Of a stretch of 64,000 bases of DNA, positions 35,084 to 44,479 are shown piece after piece; the first letter of the stretch is position 1, and every line of letters starts with the position of its first letter. Under the pieces are notes generated by a model. It worked only from the letters and a program-made list of their open reading frames with translations. It was not told the DNA's origin and searched no databases. The position numbers were made by a program, and so were the translations under genes. The stretch lies in contig NZ_CP026116.1 in the NCBI RefSeq assembly GCF_004101845.1, forward strand, positions 992,001 to 1,056,000, in the 5' to 3' direction. The DNA comes from Latilactobacillus curvatus JCM 1096 = DSM 20019. Its GTDB lineage: Bacteria; Bacillota; Bacilli; Lactobacillales; Lactobacillaceae.

Positions 35084-36154
35084 ATGACGTTTAAAAAATT
35101 CTTACGTGATCATTTATTTCATATCGCTTTTTTCTTCAGCGGTATGATTGTTCTGGATATCGTCCTATGGCTCGACCCTAGTATGCGCTTTGCTAAGGCG
35201 ACACTTTTATACCTCGATTTATTGCTGGCGCTTTTTTTCTGCGCCTTTTTGGTTGGCTTATACGTCTACCATCTCAAGTGGTACCGCACAATCCAAACAC
35301 GCTTAGATGCTAAAGAAGATAGCCTCAACTGGCCACTTACAGGCGCTACCTCGGCTGAAAAACAATTCATTCAACACTACGTGAATCAACTGCTAGCCTA
35401 CCATCAACAAAGCATCGACCGACTAATCTCAGCGCAACAAGATCAAAAGAATTTCATTGATGGCTGGGTGCACGAAAGCAAGGTCCCCCTGGCAGCTACT
35501 CAATTGCTCATTGAATCCATCGAAGACCAGATTCCAGAAGACAAATTCAATCAATTAACCGATGAACTGATTCAAATTGAACACTACGTTGAACAAGTGC
35601 TCTACTACTCGCGTCTCGATAGTTTTTCTAAGGATTACTTGGTGCAGGAATACGATTTAAAACCTTTAGTCAACCAAATCATCCGCCAAAATCGCAATTA
35701 TTTTATTCAAAAACACATCCAATTTAAACTGCTTGGTGCCGATCAAACCGTCTTAACCGACGCTAAATGGCTGGCTTTTATTTTGAATCAAATCATTTCC
35801 AATGCGTTAAAGTATACCCCCGACGGCGCACAAATTACGGTACAGATTGAACGTGACGAACAAGGCGTTTGGTTAAGTGTCATCGATACAGGGATTGGGA
35901 TTCCGGCTGAAGACCTACCCCGGATTTTTGATAAAGGGTTCACCGGTCAAAATGGGCGCTATTCTAACCAACGTTCAACCGGTTTAGGGCTCTACCTTGC
36001 ACGTGTCTTAAGTGAAAAGCTCGGTCACGAACTCACCGTTAGCTCCCAACAAGGCAGTGGTTCCACTTTTAAATTACTCTTTCCTTTTTTAAGTTACTAC
36101 AACACGGATGACGATGACGGCTTATTCGGCAAAACCCATCCTGCAGACAAATAA
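35084..36154 (+). CDS. Intramembrane-sensing histidine kinase (BceS-like)
   Basis: 356 residues. Two membrane helices (about 11-31 and 42-62) have almost no extracellular loop, which marks the intramembrane-sensing class that depends on its ABC transporter for signal perception. The phospho-acceptor is H130 in WVHESKVPLAA. ATP-binding boxes are NQIISNALKYTP (N), DTGIGIPAEDLPRIF (G1), and STGLGLYLA (G2). Together with the neighbouring regulator, transporter and lipoprotein it forms a putative cell-wall-antibiotic response unit. Confidence 0.92.
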   Translation: MTFKKFLRDHLFHIAFFFSGMIVLDIVLWLDPSMRFAKATLLYLDLLLALFFCAFLVGLYVYHLKWYRTIQTRLDAKEDSLNWPLTGATSAEKQFIQHYVNQLLAYHQQSIDRLISAQQDQKNFIDGWVHESKVPLAATQLLIESIEDQIPEDKFNQLTDELIQIEHYVEQVLYYSRLDSFSKDYLVQEYDLKPLVNQIIRQNRNYFIQKHIQFKLLGADQTVLTDAKWLAFILNQIISNALKYTPDGAQITVQIERDEQGVWLSVIDTGIGIPAEDLPRIFDKGFTGQNGRYSNQRSTGLGLYLARVLSEKLGHELTVSSQQGSGSTFKLLFPFLSYYNTDDDDGLFGKTHPADK

Positions 36155-36168
36155 AGCGGAGCTTCAAA

Positions 36169-37386
36169 ATGCGTAAAACACTTTTAATCACTACACTTTT
36201 AACAATAACACTCCTAGCAGGTTGCCAAGCTAAAAAACCGGTTTCATCAACCACATCCCGCGCGCAGCCAACTACGACGACCTACGCCAACCGGACAACA
36301 ACTAAAAAAGCCCTCGCGGCCGATTCACAGACTTGGTTGTTTAACAAACAACTCCTTTCTAAGCAAACTAAAAACGGTCTTTCTGATGACATCACCGTTT
36401 CAAATATTGCTCAAATGACCACTCCTAAAAGTTGGCTGACCTCTAAAGGCACCTTCACAAGTCAGCCGATTAATTATCAACAAATTTCGTTTAAAAAATG
36501 GCAACAAGATAGCCGCAGTCATCTGATGAAGAGCTATCAAAAGACACTCCATCTGATGACTGTGGCACAAGTCAACGCTGCATTACACAAATTGGGGGCT
36601 GACTTTAAGATTAAACACCTCTCAGATCTCGTCTTTCTTGAGACTAAGACTGGGAAAAATACAATTGACCAAGGATTCGTTGCCAAAGGAAATCATCTAT
36701 ACGCAATTACAGCTCATTACAGAGATCTACAAGAACCCACCAATTTTGACCGCCGACAGTTATTCGTCAGTCAAAAAGCAACCGCCAAAACAACCGCCAG
36801 TCCTGTTGCCCTCGACCAACTCAATGGCACTTGGATTGCGGCCGCAACAACGACGAGTGCTAATGACACCGGAAAACTGATGGTCAAAGATGGCTTCATG
36901 TACCAAAAATGTTATGATAGTATTGAACGCTCTGCCATTCAAGATCTTGCCAAATACACTTTAGTAACGCTCAATCAAAACACAATCTATGCTGCTCAAA
37001 AAAGGGATGCAGCACAAGCTGGTTATCAATTAACCCCTAAGTCGATTGCTAGTGGTGATAGTATCGGTTATCTCTACCTCTTCATGAATGATCATGAACT
37101 GCTACGCATCGGTGCTGGTCAAGTAACAAGCTATCAAAAGACGGATTCACTAGTAGCTGCTGCCGATTTATCACAGACTGATCAAACCATTTTTGAGCAA
37201 CTTGATCAACAAAAGCCTGGTGAATCAGCTTCAACCATTACGGTCAAAGCAAGTCCCGCTGTTGTCGGGATGAGTGATAGTGTCAACTATCTAACCGATG
37301 CAACCGCTGACCAGATTTCGAACAATATCGTCATTGGTAGCGTTCAAAACGGGCACGTCACCATTGCAAGTGAGTCAACTCATTAA
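36169..37386 (+). CDS. Lipoprotein of unknown function in the Bce-type operon
   Basis: 405 residues with a signal peptide and lipobox LLAGC (Cys19), so it should be anchored to the outer face of the membrane. A Ser/Thr-rich linker at 20-60 follows. The remainder is polar with two similar-sized parts and contains no motif I can name. The gene starts 14 bases after the kinase stop and ends in a strong terminator, so it is third in the operon. It could help sense or bind antimicrobial peptides, but nothing in the sequence proves this. I do not recognise a characterised family. Confidence 0.8.
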   Translation: MRKTLLITTLLTITLLAGCQAKKPVSSTTSRAQPTTTTYANRTTTKKALAADSQTWLFNKQLLSKQTKNGLSDDITVSNIAQMTTPKSWLTSKGTFTSQPINYQQISFKKWQQDSRSHLMKSYQKTLHLMTVAQVNAALHKLGADFKIKHLSDLVFLETKTGKNTIDQGFVAKGNHLYAITAHYRDLQEPTNFDRRQLFVSQKATAKTTASPVALDQLNGTWIAAATTTSANDTGKLMVKDGFMYQKCYDSIERSAIQDLAKYTLVTLNQNTIYAAQKRDAAQAGYQLTPKSIASGDSIGYLYLFMNDHELLRIGAGQVTSYQKTDSLVAAADLSQTDQTIFEQLDQQKPGESASTITVKASPAVVGMSDSVNYLTDATADQISNNIVIGSVQNGHVTIASESTH

Positions 37387-37392
37387 TTATAG

Positions 37393-37437
37393 GCACAAAA
37401 AAAAGGTCCGACATTCATGTCGGACCTTTTTTTGTGC
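37393..37437. terminator. Bidirectional terminator after the lipoprotein gene
   Basis: Stem GGTCCGACAT / ATGTCGGACC with outer A/T runs and GCAC/GTGC ends. It serves both the lipoprotein operon and the convergent PTS pseudogene. Confidence 0.87.
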
Positions 37438-38461
37438 TTAAGCCGCTTGATCGCGGGCTGCTTCTTCTTTTAAAGCCATGTCTGTGGCGATCTTGATGAA
37501 TGGTAGGTAAATGAGCACTGAAACAAGTAAGTTCACTGCTGCTAATACCCCACCTTGCCAACTAACCGTTGCGATGACCCTACCGATAATTGGTGGTGTT
37601 ACCCAAGGTGGTATAACCGTTGCAGCGGGCACTAACCCGGTGCTAGTTGCAAAGTATGCAATTGTAACGATCACCATTGGTGTGGCAATATATGGGATGA
37701 ATAAAATTGGGTTCAATACGATTGCAAGCCAAATGTTAATGGTTCGTTAATATTGAAGACCCCAGGAGCGGCACTCAAATTCCCAACGATTGAATATTGT
37801 TTATTCTTTCGACCCACTAACCAGATTGCAATGATTAAGCCTAAAGTAGCACCAGTCCCACCTAAGTTAACAGATGAATCAAAGAATGGTTTGTTAACAA
37901 TATATGGTGCTGCTTTACCAGCTTTAATCGCATTTAAGTTAGCTGTAATTGCAGGTGGTACCCCATCAGGCATCTTAATGACTAAGTGTTTATTACCCAA
38001 TAAACGTCTGAGAATTTCTATTGAAATCATCGCAACGATTAAAGCAACGAACAAGCCCATTGAGTCCATCCCTGCAAGACCGCCAGCAGCAAAGAATGAC
38101 CCTAATGCTGTTACGCCGGCTGCTAGTGGATTGATATTATATGACTTACCTAAATTGTAAGCAACTAGGAAGACGATAAACACAGAAAGAATCGCAAATA
38201 TCCCGCTCCAAGCATTGCCCCCGAATTTAGTCCAGATATAAGCCTTTTCAGCGCCCTTACCAACTGTCTTTGAGAACACACTATCCATGAAATTGGTATA
38301 TGCCGGAATTGGTAAATTATTAATCAAGGTTGCAAAAGCCCCCAAGATCATCAATGGCATCGTTGTTACGAAGGCGTCACGAATGGTAAATGTCGTTGAT
38401 TCCCAACTTTTGCCACAACTGGTAAAAAGCGTTTCTCCATGAAACTGATAAATGAATCCAT
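37438..38461 (-). pseudogene. Cellobiose/lactose-type PTS permease EIIC, degraded
   Basis: Three frames together give an EIIC. The start MDSFISFMEKRFLPVVAKV (ATG 38461) breaks near 38385-38405, before RDAFVTTMPLMI. A second break near 37725-37735 separates NINEPLTFG from IVLNPILFIPYIA. Each looks like a single-base loss. In addition, the segment after KMPDGVPPAI jumps directly to a stretch ending YIVNKPFFD, so about 80 residues usual in this family are missing. The ancestral protein would be about 430 residues. No EIIA or EIIB gene is adjacent. The promoter region still carries a good cre-like site. Confidence 0.85.
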
Positions 38462-38524
38462 TAACCTCACTCCTTTTCCTGAATCATAATTAAAAAATAA
38501 TTGCTATTACAAGTATTATGTTAC

Positions 38525-38539
38525 AGAAAGCGTTGTCAA
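38525..38539 (-). promoter_or_regulatory. Probable cre (CcpA) site upstream of the EIIC pseudogene
   Basis: On the minus strand TTGACAACGCTTTCT matches the cre consensus WTGNAANCGNWNNCW at all but one position. Location 64 bases before the EIIC start is usual for catabolite control of a sugar PTS. Confidence 0.55.
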
Positions 38540-38586
38540 ACGATAACCCCGTTCATTACCTATGAATGTCCAGTTTTTCACAAAAA

Positions 38587-38634
38587 CTAAAAAAAGCGCC
38601 AACCCATTCTAATCATGGATTGACGCTCTTTTTT
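38587..38634 (-). terminator. Terminator of the nrdD-nrdG operon
   Basis: On the minus strand AGCGTCAATCCAT / ATGGGTTGGCGCT (two wobbles) is followed by seven Ts, about 75 bases after the nrdG stop codon. Confidence 0.8.
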
Positions 38635-38707
38635 ATCCGTGTTAGGTATATACCAATGACGGAAAATGAAAATTAAATTTTTAATAACTTTATTTTACAT
38701 ATTACTT

Positions 38708-39289
38708 TCAATGAACAAGCTTTGCCCATATAACGGGCTTTTTAGCGGCTAATGATTTTTTGACATCGATAATCCGTTGATTGGCACTCCCTCTGAACTG
38801 CAATGTCAGATCCATTTGGTCCTTCATGAAGCGCCCATCAACTAAGATATCAATCTTAGACAGCAACTCGAGTTTATCATCTGATTCTTGCATCAGTTCT
38901 TCCCACGTATATCCCGTCCATGACCAGACGTCCTTTGTCTGCCCATAAGTGGCGCGAATTCGGTCTACTAGCGATAAACAAGTCTTGGTATTCAAGAACG
39001 GTTCGCCACCTAATAACGTCAGTCCTTGGACATAAGATTGCCCTAAATCAGCAATAATTTGGTCTTCTAATTCAGTTGTATAAGGGCGGCCATAGCGAAA
39101 ATTCTGCGCCACTCGATTGTAACAACCGGGGCAAGCAAACATGCAACCACTCACATATAGGCTACAGCGCACCCCTTCGCCATCAACAAAGTTAAACGGT
39201 TTATAATCTGCAATATAATCCTGGCTTAGTGTTTCAGAAAGCCATTCTTTGGGCGCCGGATTCTTCGGGCCTTGTTGTTTTACTGCCAT
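38708..39289 (-). CDS. nrdG: Anaerobic ribonucleotide reductase activating protein (radical SAM)
   Basis: Uses SAM and a 4Fe-4S cluster to create the glycyl radical on NrdD. 193 residues. The cluster motif CxxxCxxC is C49, C53 and C56 (SGCMFACPGCYN). SAM-binding GGEPF follows (LTLLGGEPFLN). The ATG at 39289 is nine bases after AAGGAG; a TTG six codons upstream overlaps that site. It is 33 bases downstream of nrdD and shares its terminator. Confidence 0.94.
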   Translation of the reverse strand: MAVKQQGPKNPAPKEWLSETLSQDYIADYKPFNFVDGEGVRCSLYVSGCMFACPGCYNRVAQNFRYGRPYTTELEDQIIADLGQSYVQGLTLLGGEPFLNTKTCLSLVDRIRATYGQTKDVWSWTGYTWEELMQESDDKLELLSKIDILVDGRFMKDQMDLTLQFRGSANQRIIDVKKSLAAKKPVIWAKLVH

Positions 39290-39322
39290 CTTCAAAAACT
39301 CCTTCAAATCCCGTATTCACAA

Positions 39323-41530
39323 TTACTGCCGTGCAACGTTGTTATTATCGTTGCCAATGGTAATATGCATGTGCTTAACTCGACTGGCGATTTCCTTATG
39401 CCGACCATGCACCATTGGACGTTGTTGTGGATTACCTAGATAACCACAAGTCCGCTTAACGACGTCACATGTAGCAGCATCCGTGTTCCCACATTGTGGG
39501 CATTGGAACCCGCGTTCTGTCGGCTTAAAGTCCCCTTTAAACCCACATTTGAAGCATTGATCAATTGGCGTATTCGTGCCTAAGTAGCCGACACGATCGT
39601 AAGCATAATCCCAGACAGCTTCTAAAGCCTTTGGATTTTGACGCAGATTTGGGTATTCACAGTAATGAATGAACCCACCAGAACAGTATTTTGGATAATC
39701 TTTTTCAAAATCTAATTTTTCAAATGGGGTTGGTGCCTTACGCACATCGTAGTGGAAACTATTTGTGTAGTATTCTTTGTCTGTAATATTTTCGACAATG
39801 CCAAATTTTTGCGTATCTTTTTGACAGAACGTATTTGTTAAACTTTCTGCTGGTGTGCTGTAAACAGAGAAGTGATAGCCGTATTCCTTTTCCCAATCAA
39901 CGCAGTGATTATAGAGGTCTTTAACGACGTCTACCGTAAAGGCTTTTGCCTTGGCATCCTTTTCCCAGTCTGGCCCAAAGAAGGCTGTACCGACTTCATA
40001 AAGGCCAATATAGCCCAATGAAACAGTTGCGCGTGAATTTTTAAAGACTTCATCAACACTATCGGTTTTCTTCAAACGCTTGCCAAAGGCACCATATTCA
40101 TAAAGAATCGGCGCATTTTCTGGCTTCGCTTCTTTAGCGCGTTCCACTTTAAAGACCAGGGCTTCCTTGCAGACTTGCAACCGTTGTTCTAGAATTTCCC
40201 AGAACTTAGCTTGGTTGCCATCAGCTTCAAGTGCAATCCGTGGTAAATTGATTGTCACCACGCCGAGATTCATCCGGCCACTATTCACTTCTTCACCATG
40301 TTCGTTTTTCCAGCCTTGTAAGAAGCTTCGACAACCCATTGGTGCTTTGAAAGAACCCGTTAATTCCACCAACTTGTCATACATTAAAACATCGGGATAC
40401 ATCCGTTTTGTGGCACATTCAACAGCTAATTGTTTGATGTCATAATTTGGATCAGTTGGATTTAAGTTTAAGCCGCGTTTTACTGCAAAAACTAATTTAG
40501 GGAAGATGGCAGTCCGTTTTTCTTTACCTAATCCTTCAATTCGAATTGAAAGAATTGCTTTTTGAATCGCACGTTCAATCCAGTTACTGCCTAATCCAAA
40601 ACCAAGCGTTGTAAATGGTGTTTGGCCTTGGGATGAATATAAAGTATTGATTTCATATTCCAACGCTTGCATGGCGTCATAAATATCTTTTTCAGTCTTG
40701 GTTTGCGCATAATCCTTTTGTTTTGCTTCGCCATCAATCCAATTCTTGGCATCTGCTAAATGTTTGGCATAATTCTTTTCGGCAAATGGTGCCAATAATT
40801 CATCCACCCGATCAGCGGAACAACCACCATATTGACTAGAAGCAATGTTAGCAATAATTTGTGACATTTGTGCCGTAGCAGTTTGAATCGAATGTGGCGC
40901 TTCAACTTCGGCATTCCCAATCTTAAAGCCATGATTCAACATTTCTTTAAAATCGATTAAACAACAATTGGTCATTGGACTATATGGTTGGTAATCCAAA
41001 TCGTGCCAATGAATCTCGCCTTTTAAATGGGCGTTCGCCACTTTATCAGGCAACATCTTAAGCCCCATCGCTTTAGCAACTGTCCCTGCCGTTAGGTCCC
41101 GCTGTGTATTAAAAACATGACTATCTTTATTCGCATTTTCATTGACCACAGTTTGGTCTTTTTTCAATAATTTTTGAATGGTAAAGTTGATATCAGTTGC
41201 CTTATTCCGGGCAAAGTCCCGTTGCGTCCGGTAGTTAATGTATTCTTGGGCAATATCATATTGGTGATGTTCTAAAAGTTTATGTTCCACAATATTTTGC
41301 AGTTCATAGATTTTAACATCTTTATCAAATCGGCTGCCGACTTCACTCACAACATCTAGTGCGACTGTGTTTAACACTTGATAGTCTAATGGCTCTAATT
41401 CCGTCTTCACATTTTTAGCGGCTTTAATAATTGCTTGTTCGATTTTATCCGCAGAAAAAGGCATGATTCGCCCATCTCTTTTAATCACTTTAATTTGCAA
41501 GTCTGCTTCTGAAGCAATTTTCATATCCAT
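39323..41530 (-). CDS. nrdD: Anaerobic ribonucleoside-triphosphate reductase
   Basis: Reduces NTPs to dNTPs without oxygen. 735 residues. The N-terminal ATP-cone allosteric domain contains IKVIKRDGRIMPFSADKIEQA. The large barrel domain follows, with active-site cysteines in the middle region. The zinc site has two CxxC pairs (CFKCGFKG and CPQCGN), and the glycyl radical motif RTCGYLGNP lies near residue 696. Two nearby ATGs (41530 and 41524) are both possible starts. NrdG follows as partner. Candidate NrdR boxes lie upstream. Confidence 0.95.
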   Translation of the reverse strand: MDMKIASEADLQIKVIKRDGRIMPFSADKIEQAIIKAAKNVKTELEPLDYQVLNTVALDVVSEVGSRFDKDVKIYELQNIVEHKLLEHHQYDIAQEYINYRTQRDFARNKATDINFTIQKLLKKDQTVVNENANKDSHVFNTQRDLTAGTVAKAMGLKMLPDKVANAHLKGEIHWHDLDYQPYSPMTNCCLIDFKEMLNHGFKIGNAEVEAPHSIQTATAQMSQIIANIASSQYGGCSADRVDELLAPFAEKNYAKHLADAKNWIDGEAKQKDYAQTKTEKDIYDAMQALEYEINTLYSSQGQTPFTTLGFGLGSNWIERAIQKAILSIRIEGLGKEKRTAIFPKLVFAVKRGLNLNPTDPNYDIKQLAVECATKRMYPDVLMYDKLVELTGSFKAPMGCRSFLQGWKNEHGEEVNSGRMNLGVVTINLPRIALEADGNQAKFWEILEQRLQVCKEALVFKVERAKEAKPENAPILYEYGAFGKRLKKTDSVDEVFKNSRATVSLGYIGLYEVGTAFFGPDWEKDAKAKAFTVDVVKDLYNHCVDWEKEYGYHFSVYSTPAESLTNTFCQKDTQKFGIVENITDKEYYTNSFHYDVRKAPTPFEKLDFEKDYPKYCSGGFIHYCEYPNLRQNPKALEAVWDYAYDRVGYLGTNTPIDQCFKCGFKGDFKPTERGFQCPQCGNTDAATCDVVKRTCGYLGNPQQRPMVHGRHKEIASRVKHMHITIGNDNNNVARQ

Positions 41531-41591
41531 CTTAGCACCAGTCTCCTTTTGAATCAGTAACCCCATCATAGCGGATTAAAAATTCGGATTC

Positions 41592-41646
41592 AACCTATAT
41601 ATAGTAGATAAACCAACAAAAAGACGCACTACAACTATATGTTGTG
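41592..41646 (-). promoter_or_regulatory. Candidate NrdR operator region of nrdDG
   Basis: Two AT-centred palindromes resemble NrdR boxes: CTACTATATATAGGTT (41592-41607) and ACAACATATAGTTGT (41631-41645) on the minus strand. Their centres are about 38 bases apart, more than the typical 31-32, and the second overlaps the copB terminator. The call is therefore tentative. Confidence 0.4.
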
Positions 41647-41653
41647 TGCGTCT
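41618..41653 (-). terminator. Terminator of copY-copB
   Basis: On the minus strand GACGCACACAAC / GTTGTAGTGCGTC (one bulged base) is followed by five Ts, about 75 bases after the copB stop codon. Confidence 0.7.
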
Positions 41654-41725
41654 AATTGTGTGCGATATTTTCTTTCGCCCGTCCTTATCGAAATCTACTT
41701 CATACTGCTTAAAAAAAGATTGACA

Positions 41726-43894
41726 TCATGCATCTCGTTTTAATTTCAAAGTCATTGCATTAATAGCCACAACAATTGTTGAGAGTGACATTAAGATTGC
41801 ACCAACTGCTGGACTTAATACTAACCCAATTCCGGCAAATAGCCCCCCAGCTAATGGAATCGCTAAAATATTATAACCAGCGCCCCACCAGAGATTTTGC
41901 GTCATTTTGCGGTTAGTTGCGTGCGATAAATTCAAGAAATGCATAATATCGTTTGGATTACTCTTCACGAGGATCACATCTGCTGAATCGATTGCAACAT
42001 CCGTCCCAGCACCAATTGCGATTCCGATATCAGCCCGCGTTAAACCTGGTGCATCATTAACACCATCCCCAACCATCAGGACGACTTCGCCTTTAGCTTG
42101 GTAATCTTTGACGATTGCTTCTTTATCTTCTGGTTTCAAGTTCGCTTGAACCGTCATACCGCCCAATTGTGCAGCCACTTTTTCGGCAACTTGTTGATTA
42201 TCACCGGTTAACATGACCGGTTGGATATGCCGTTTCTTTAATGCTTGGATGAAAGCTGGCGCTTCTGGTTTAATCTGATCACCTTGTGCGACTAGTCCTA
42301 AAACCGTTTGATCTTGTAATAGATAACTGATGGAATTCCCTTTTTCTGCTAAAGTTTGGAAAAGAGCTTGATCAAATTTAATATGCTGGGCTTGTAAATA
42401 AGTTGCCGTCACTATTTGATAACTTTGCCCTGCAACCGTTCCAGACAAACCGACGCCTTGAATCGTTTGAACATTGTCTGCCTGTAAATCAGGAATAGTT
42501 TGTGCTTGGTTATACTCTAGAATCCCAGTGGCCAATGGATGACTTGAATGGCGTTCTAACGCACCAAAGAGTTGCATGAGTCGTTGTTCATCAAGTGCTG
42601 TATCGAAAACTTCGACAGCATTCACTTTGAATGCGCCTTGTGTCAAAGTCCCCGTCTTATCCATCAAAACAACAGTAACCTTATCTGACAATTCGATTGC
42701 TTCACGGTTACGAATGAGCAAGCCGTTTGTAGCCGCAATCGCTGTACTTCTGGCAACCACCAATGGAATGGCCAATCCAAGTGCATGCGGACAAGCAATA
42801 ATAAAGACGGTTACCATCCGTTCAAAAGCCGTATTCAGATTGGCCAAGAACACCCAACTAATGAAGGCGATAATCCCAGCAACCAATGCAGCATAGAAAA
42901 GATACTTCGCAACTTTATCTGCTAACCCTTCAACTTTTGATTTTTCTTGTTGTGCTTGTTTAATTAATTTCATGACTTGCGCTAAGTAACCACTTTCGCC
43001 AGTCCCGGTCACTTGCACGGTTAACGTCCCATTTCCGTTGACTGTCCCACCGATTACTTGATCGCCTTCAGCCTTCGCAACAGCCTTTGATTCACCTGTC
43101 ACTAAGGATTCATTGACTTGGCTTTGACCGGCGATAATTAACCCATCCGCGGGTACTTTTTCACCAGCTGCGACTAATACAGTTTGTCCTTTTTTCAAGT
43201 CCTTTAAATCAACCGCGTGTTGATGCCCTGCTTGATCAATTACTTGTGCTTGGCCGGGTAACAAAGCAGCCATTTTTTCTAAAGCACTCCCTGCACTCAT
43301 TACCGCATTCATTTCAATCCAGTGTCCCAACAACATAATAACGATTAACGTTGCAAGCTCCCAGAAAAAGTCCATCACGTGGCCTTGTGGGTTCAAGAAA
43401 TGGTTCGCAACAAAGGCGTATAAACTATATAGATAAGAAACACTGATCCCCATTGCAATTAAGGTCATCATCGCTGGGCTCTTAGCAGATAATTCTCCTT
43501 GAGCGCCCTTTAAAAACGGTGCCCCACCGTAAAAGAAGAGAAATGTTGCTAAAATCAATACTAGCCAATCTGAACCTGGGAAAGTCGTTTGAAAAGGTAA
43601 CTGCATGCCCATAAATGGTGAGAGAATTAGAATTGGTACCGTTGCAATTAATGAAATCCAGAATTTTTGTTTTAGATTTCCCATGTGCATCATATGACCA
43701 CCATGCATCATCATATCGCCGTCGCCCATGTCATGGTGCATCCCATGCATATCGTGATTCATATGCCCCATATCATGATCCATCATCTCATGGTCATGAT
43801 GCATGTCGTGCATGCTGTGATCCATTTGGTGCTCGTGATGCATCTCTTTCATATCGTGTCCTTCATGTTCATGGTGCATTTCATCGTGTTTCAT
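41726..43894 (-). CDS. copB: Copper-exporting P1B-type ATPase, CopB-like
   Basis: Pumps copper or silver out of the cell. 722 residues. An N-terminal tail of about 75 residues is extremely rich in His and Met and replaces the usual CxxC metal-binding domains. Membrane helices follow, with the ion-binding CPH motif (ACPHALG) near residue 368, the signature of the CopB subgroup. Further marks are TGES in the actuator, DKTGTLT near 411, HP (HSSHPLA), and GDGVNDAP. The ATG at 43894 follows AGGAGG and overlaps copY by four bases. No CopA or CopZ gene is adjacent. Confidence 0.93.
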   Translation of the reverse strand: MKHDEMHHEHEGHDMKEMHHEHQMDHSMHDMHHDHEMMDHDMGHMNHDMHGMHHDMGDGDMMMHGGHMMHMGNLKQKFWISLIATVPILILSPFMGMQLPFQTTFPGSDWLVLILATFLFFYGGAPFLKGAQGELSAKSPAMMTLIAMGISVSYLYSLYAFVANHFLNPQGHVMDFFWELATLIVIMLLGHWIEMNAVMSAGSALEKMAALLPGQAQVIDQAGHQHAVDLKDLKKGQTVLVAAGEKVPADGLIIAGQSQVNESLVTGESKAVAKAEGDQVIGGTVNGNGTLTVQVTGTGESGYLAQVMKLIKQAQQEKSKVEGLADKVAKYLFYAALVAGIIAFISWVFLANLNTAFERMVTVFIIACPHALGLAIPLVVARSTAIAATNGLLIRNREAIELSDKVTVVLMDKTGTLTQGAFKVNAVEVFDTALDEQRLMQLFGALERHSSHPLATGILEYNQAQTIPDLQADNVQTIQGVGLSGTVAGQSYQIVTATYLQAQHIKFDQALFQTLAEKGNSISYLLQDQTVLGLVAQGDQIKPEAPAFIQALKKRHIQPVMLTGDNQQVAEKVAAQLGGMTVQANLKPEDKEAIVKDYQAKGEVVLMVGDGVNDAPGLTRADIGIAIGAGTDVAIDSADVILVKSNPNDIMHFLNLSHATNRKMTQNLWWGAGYNILAIPLAGGLFAGIGLVLSPAVGAILMSLSTIVVAINAMTLKLKRDA

Positions 43895-44337
43895 TTTACT
43901 TCCTCCTCTATGCAATCACAATTGGCTGGTAAACAATCACATTCAATCATTGTTGGTGCACTAGGTAATTTAGCCGCTAACACCGTTTGTAACGTCTGAA
44001 TATCATTTTGACTGAGCGTTGTTTGCTCGATTAAAGTGGCTAATGTGCAGCCTTTTTTCATCCCACATAATTGGTTAAACAGCGACTGCGTGGCATGGTT
44101 CATCGCTTCATCTTCTGCGATATTGGCCGTATATATAAATCGGCGTCCTTCTTTAGTGGCAATTAGATAGTCTTTTTTTACCAACCGACCTAGCAAAGTC
44201 TTAACAGTCGACGCTTGCCAATCACGCTTTTGCTGAACGAGTTCAATTAAATGACTGCTGTTGACTTGCCCAAGTGACCAAACCATCCGCATAATTTCCC
44301 ATTCCGCATCCGTAACAACCCCTATTTTTTCAGTCAT
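43891..44337 (-). CDS. copY: Copper-responsive repressor CopY
   Basis: A BlaI/MecI/CopY-family winged-helix repressor of 148 residues. The N-terminal DNA-binding domain has DAEWEIMRMVWSLG and TVKTLLGRLVKKDYL. The C-terminal copper/zinc motif CxCxxxxCxC is C133, C135, C140 and C142 (CDCLPANCDC). Two perfect cop boxes (TACATTTGTA) lie in its promoter. It is translationally coupled to copB through an ATGA-type overlap, giving a self-regulated copper export operon. Confidence 0.95.
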   Translation of the reverse strand: MTEKIGVVTDAEWEIMRMVWSLGQVNSSHLIELVQQKRDWQASTVKTLLGRLVKKDYLIATKEGRRFIYTANIAEDEAMNHATQSLFNQLCGMKKGCTLATLIEQTTLSQNDIQTLQTVLAAKLPSAPTMIECDCLPANCDCIEEEVK

Positions 44338-44359
44338 TCGCGGTTTTCTCCCTTTCGTT

Positions 44360-44410
44360 TACATTTGTAATCATTAGTTACAGTTTACATTTGTAATCGA
44401 TAACTGTCAA
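44360..44410 (-). promoter_or_regulatory. copYB promoter with two cop boxes
   Basis: Two identical CopY operators, TACATTTGTA, lie at 44360-44369 and 44386-44395, 26 bases apart. TTGACA (-35, 44405-44410) and TAAACT (-10, 44382-44387) are 17 bases apart on the minus strand. The -10 box overlaps the upstream operator, so CopY binding would block RNA polymerase. Confidence 0.9.
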
Positions 44411-44440
44411 TCTTTTTTGCTCATCCAAATTTTACGCACA

Positions 44441-44470
44441 AAAAAAGACCGCCACAGTGGGCGGTCTTTT
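44441..44470 (-). terminator. Terminator of ptsHI
   Basis: AAAAGACCGCC / GGCGGTCTTTT is a symmetrical stem with flanking A and T runs, ten bases after the ptsI stop codon. Confidence 0.85.
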
Positions 44471-44479
44471 ACCATTTAA

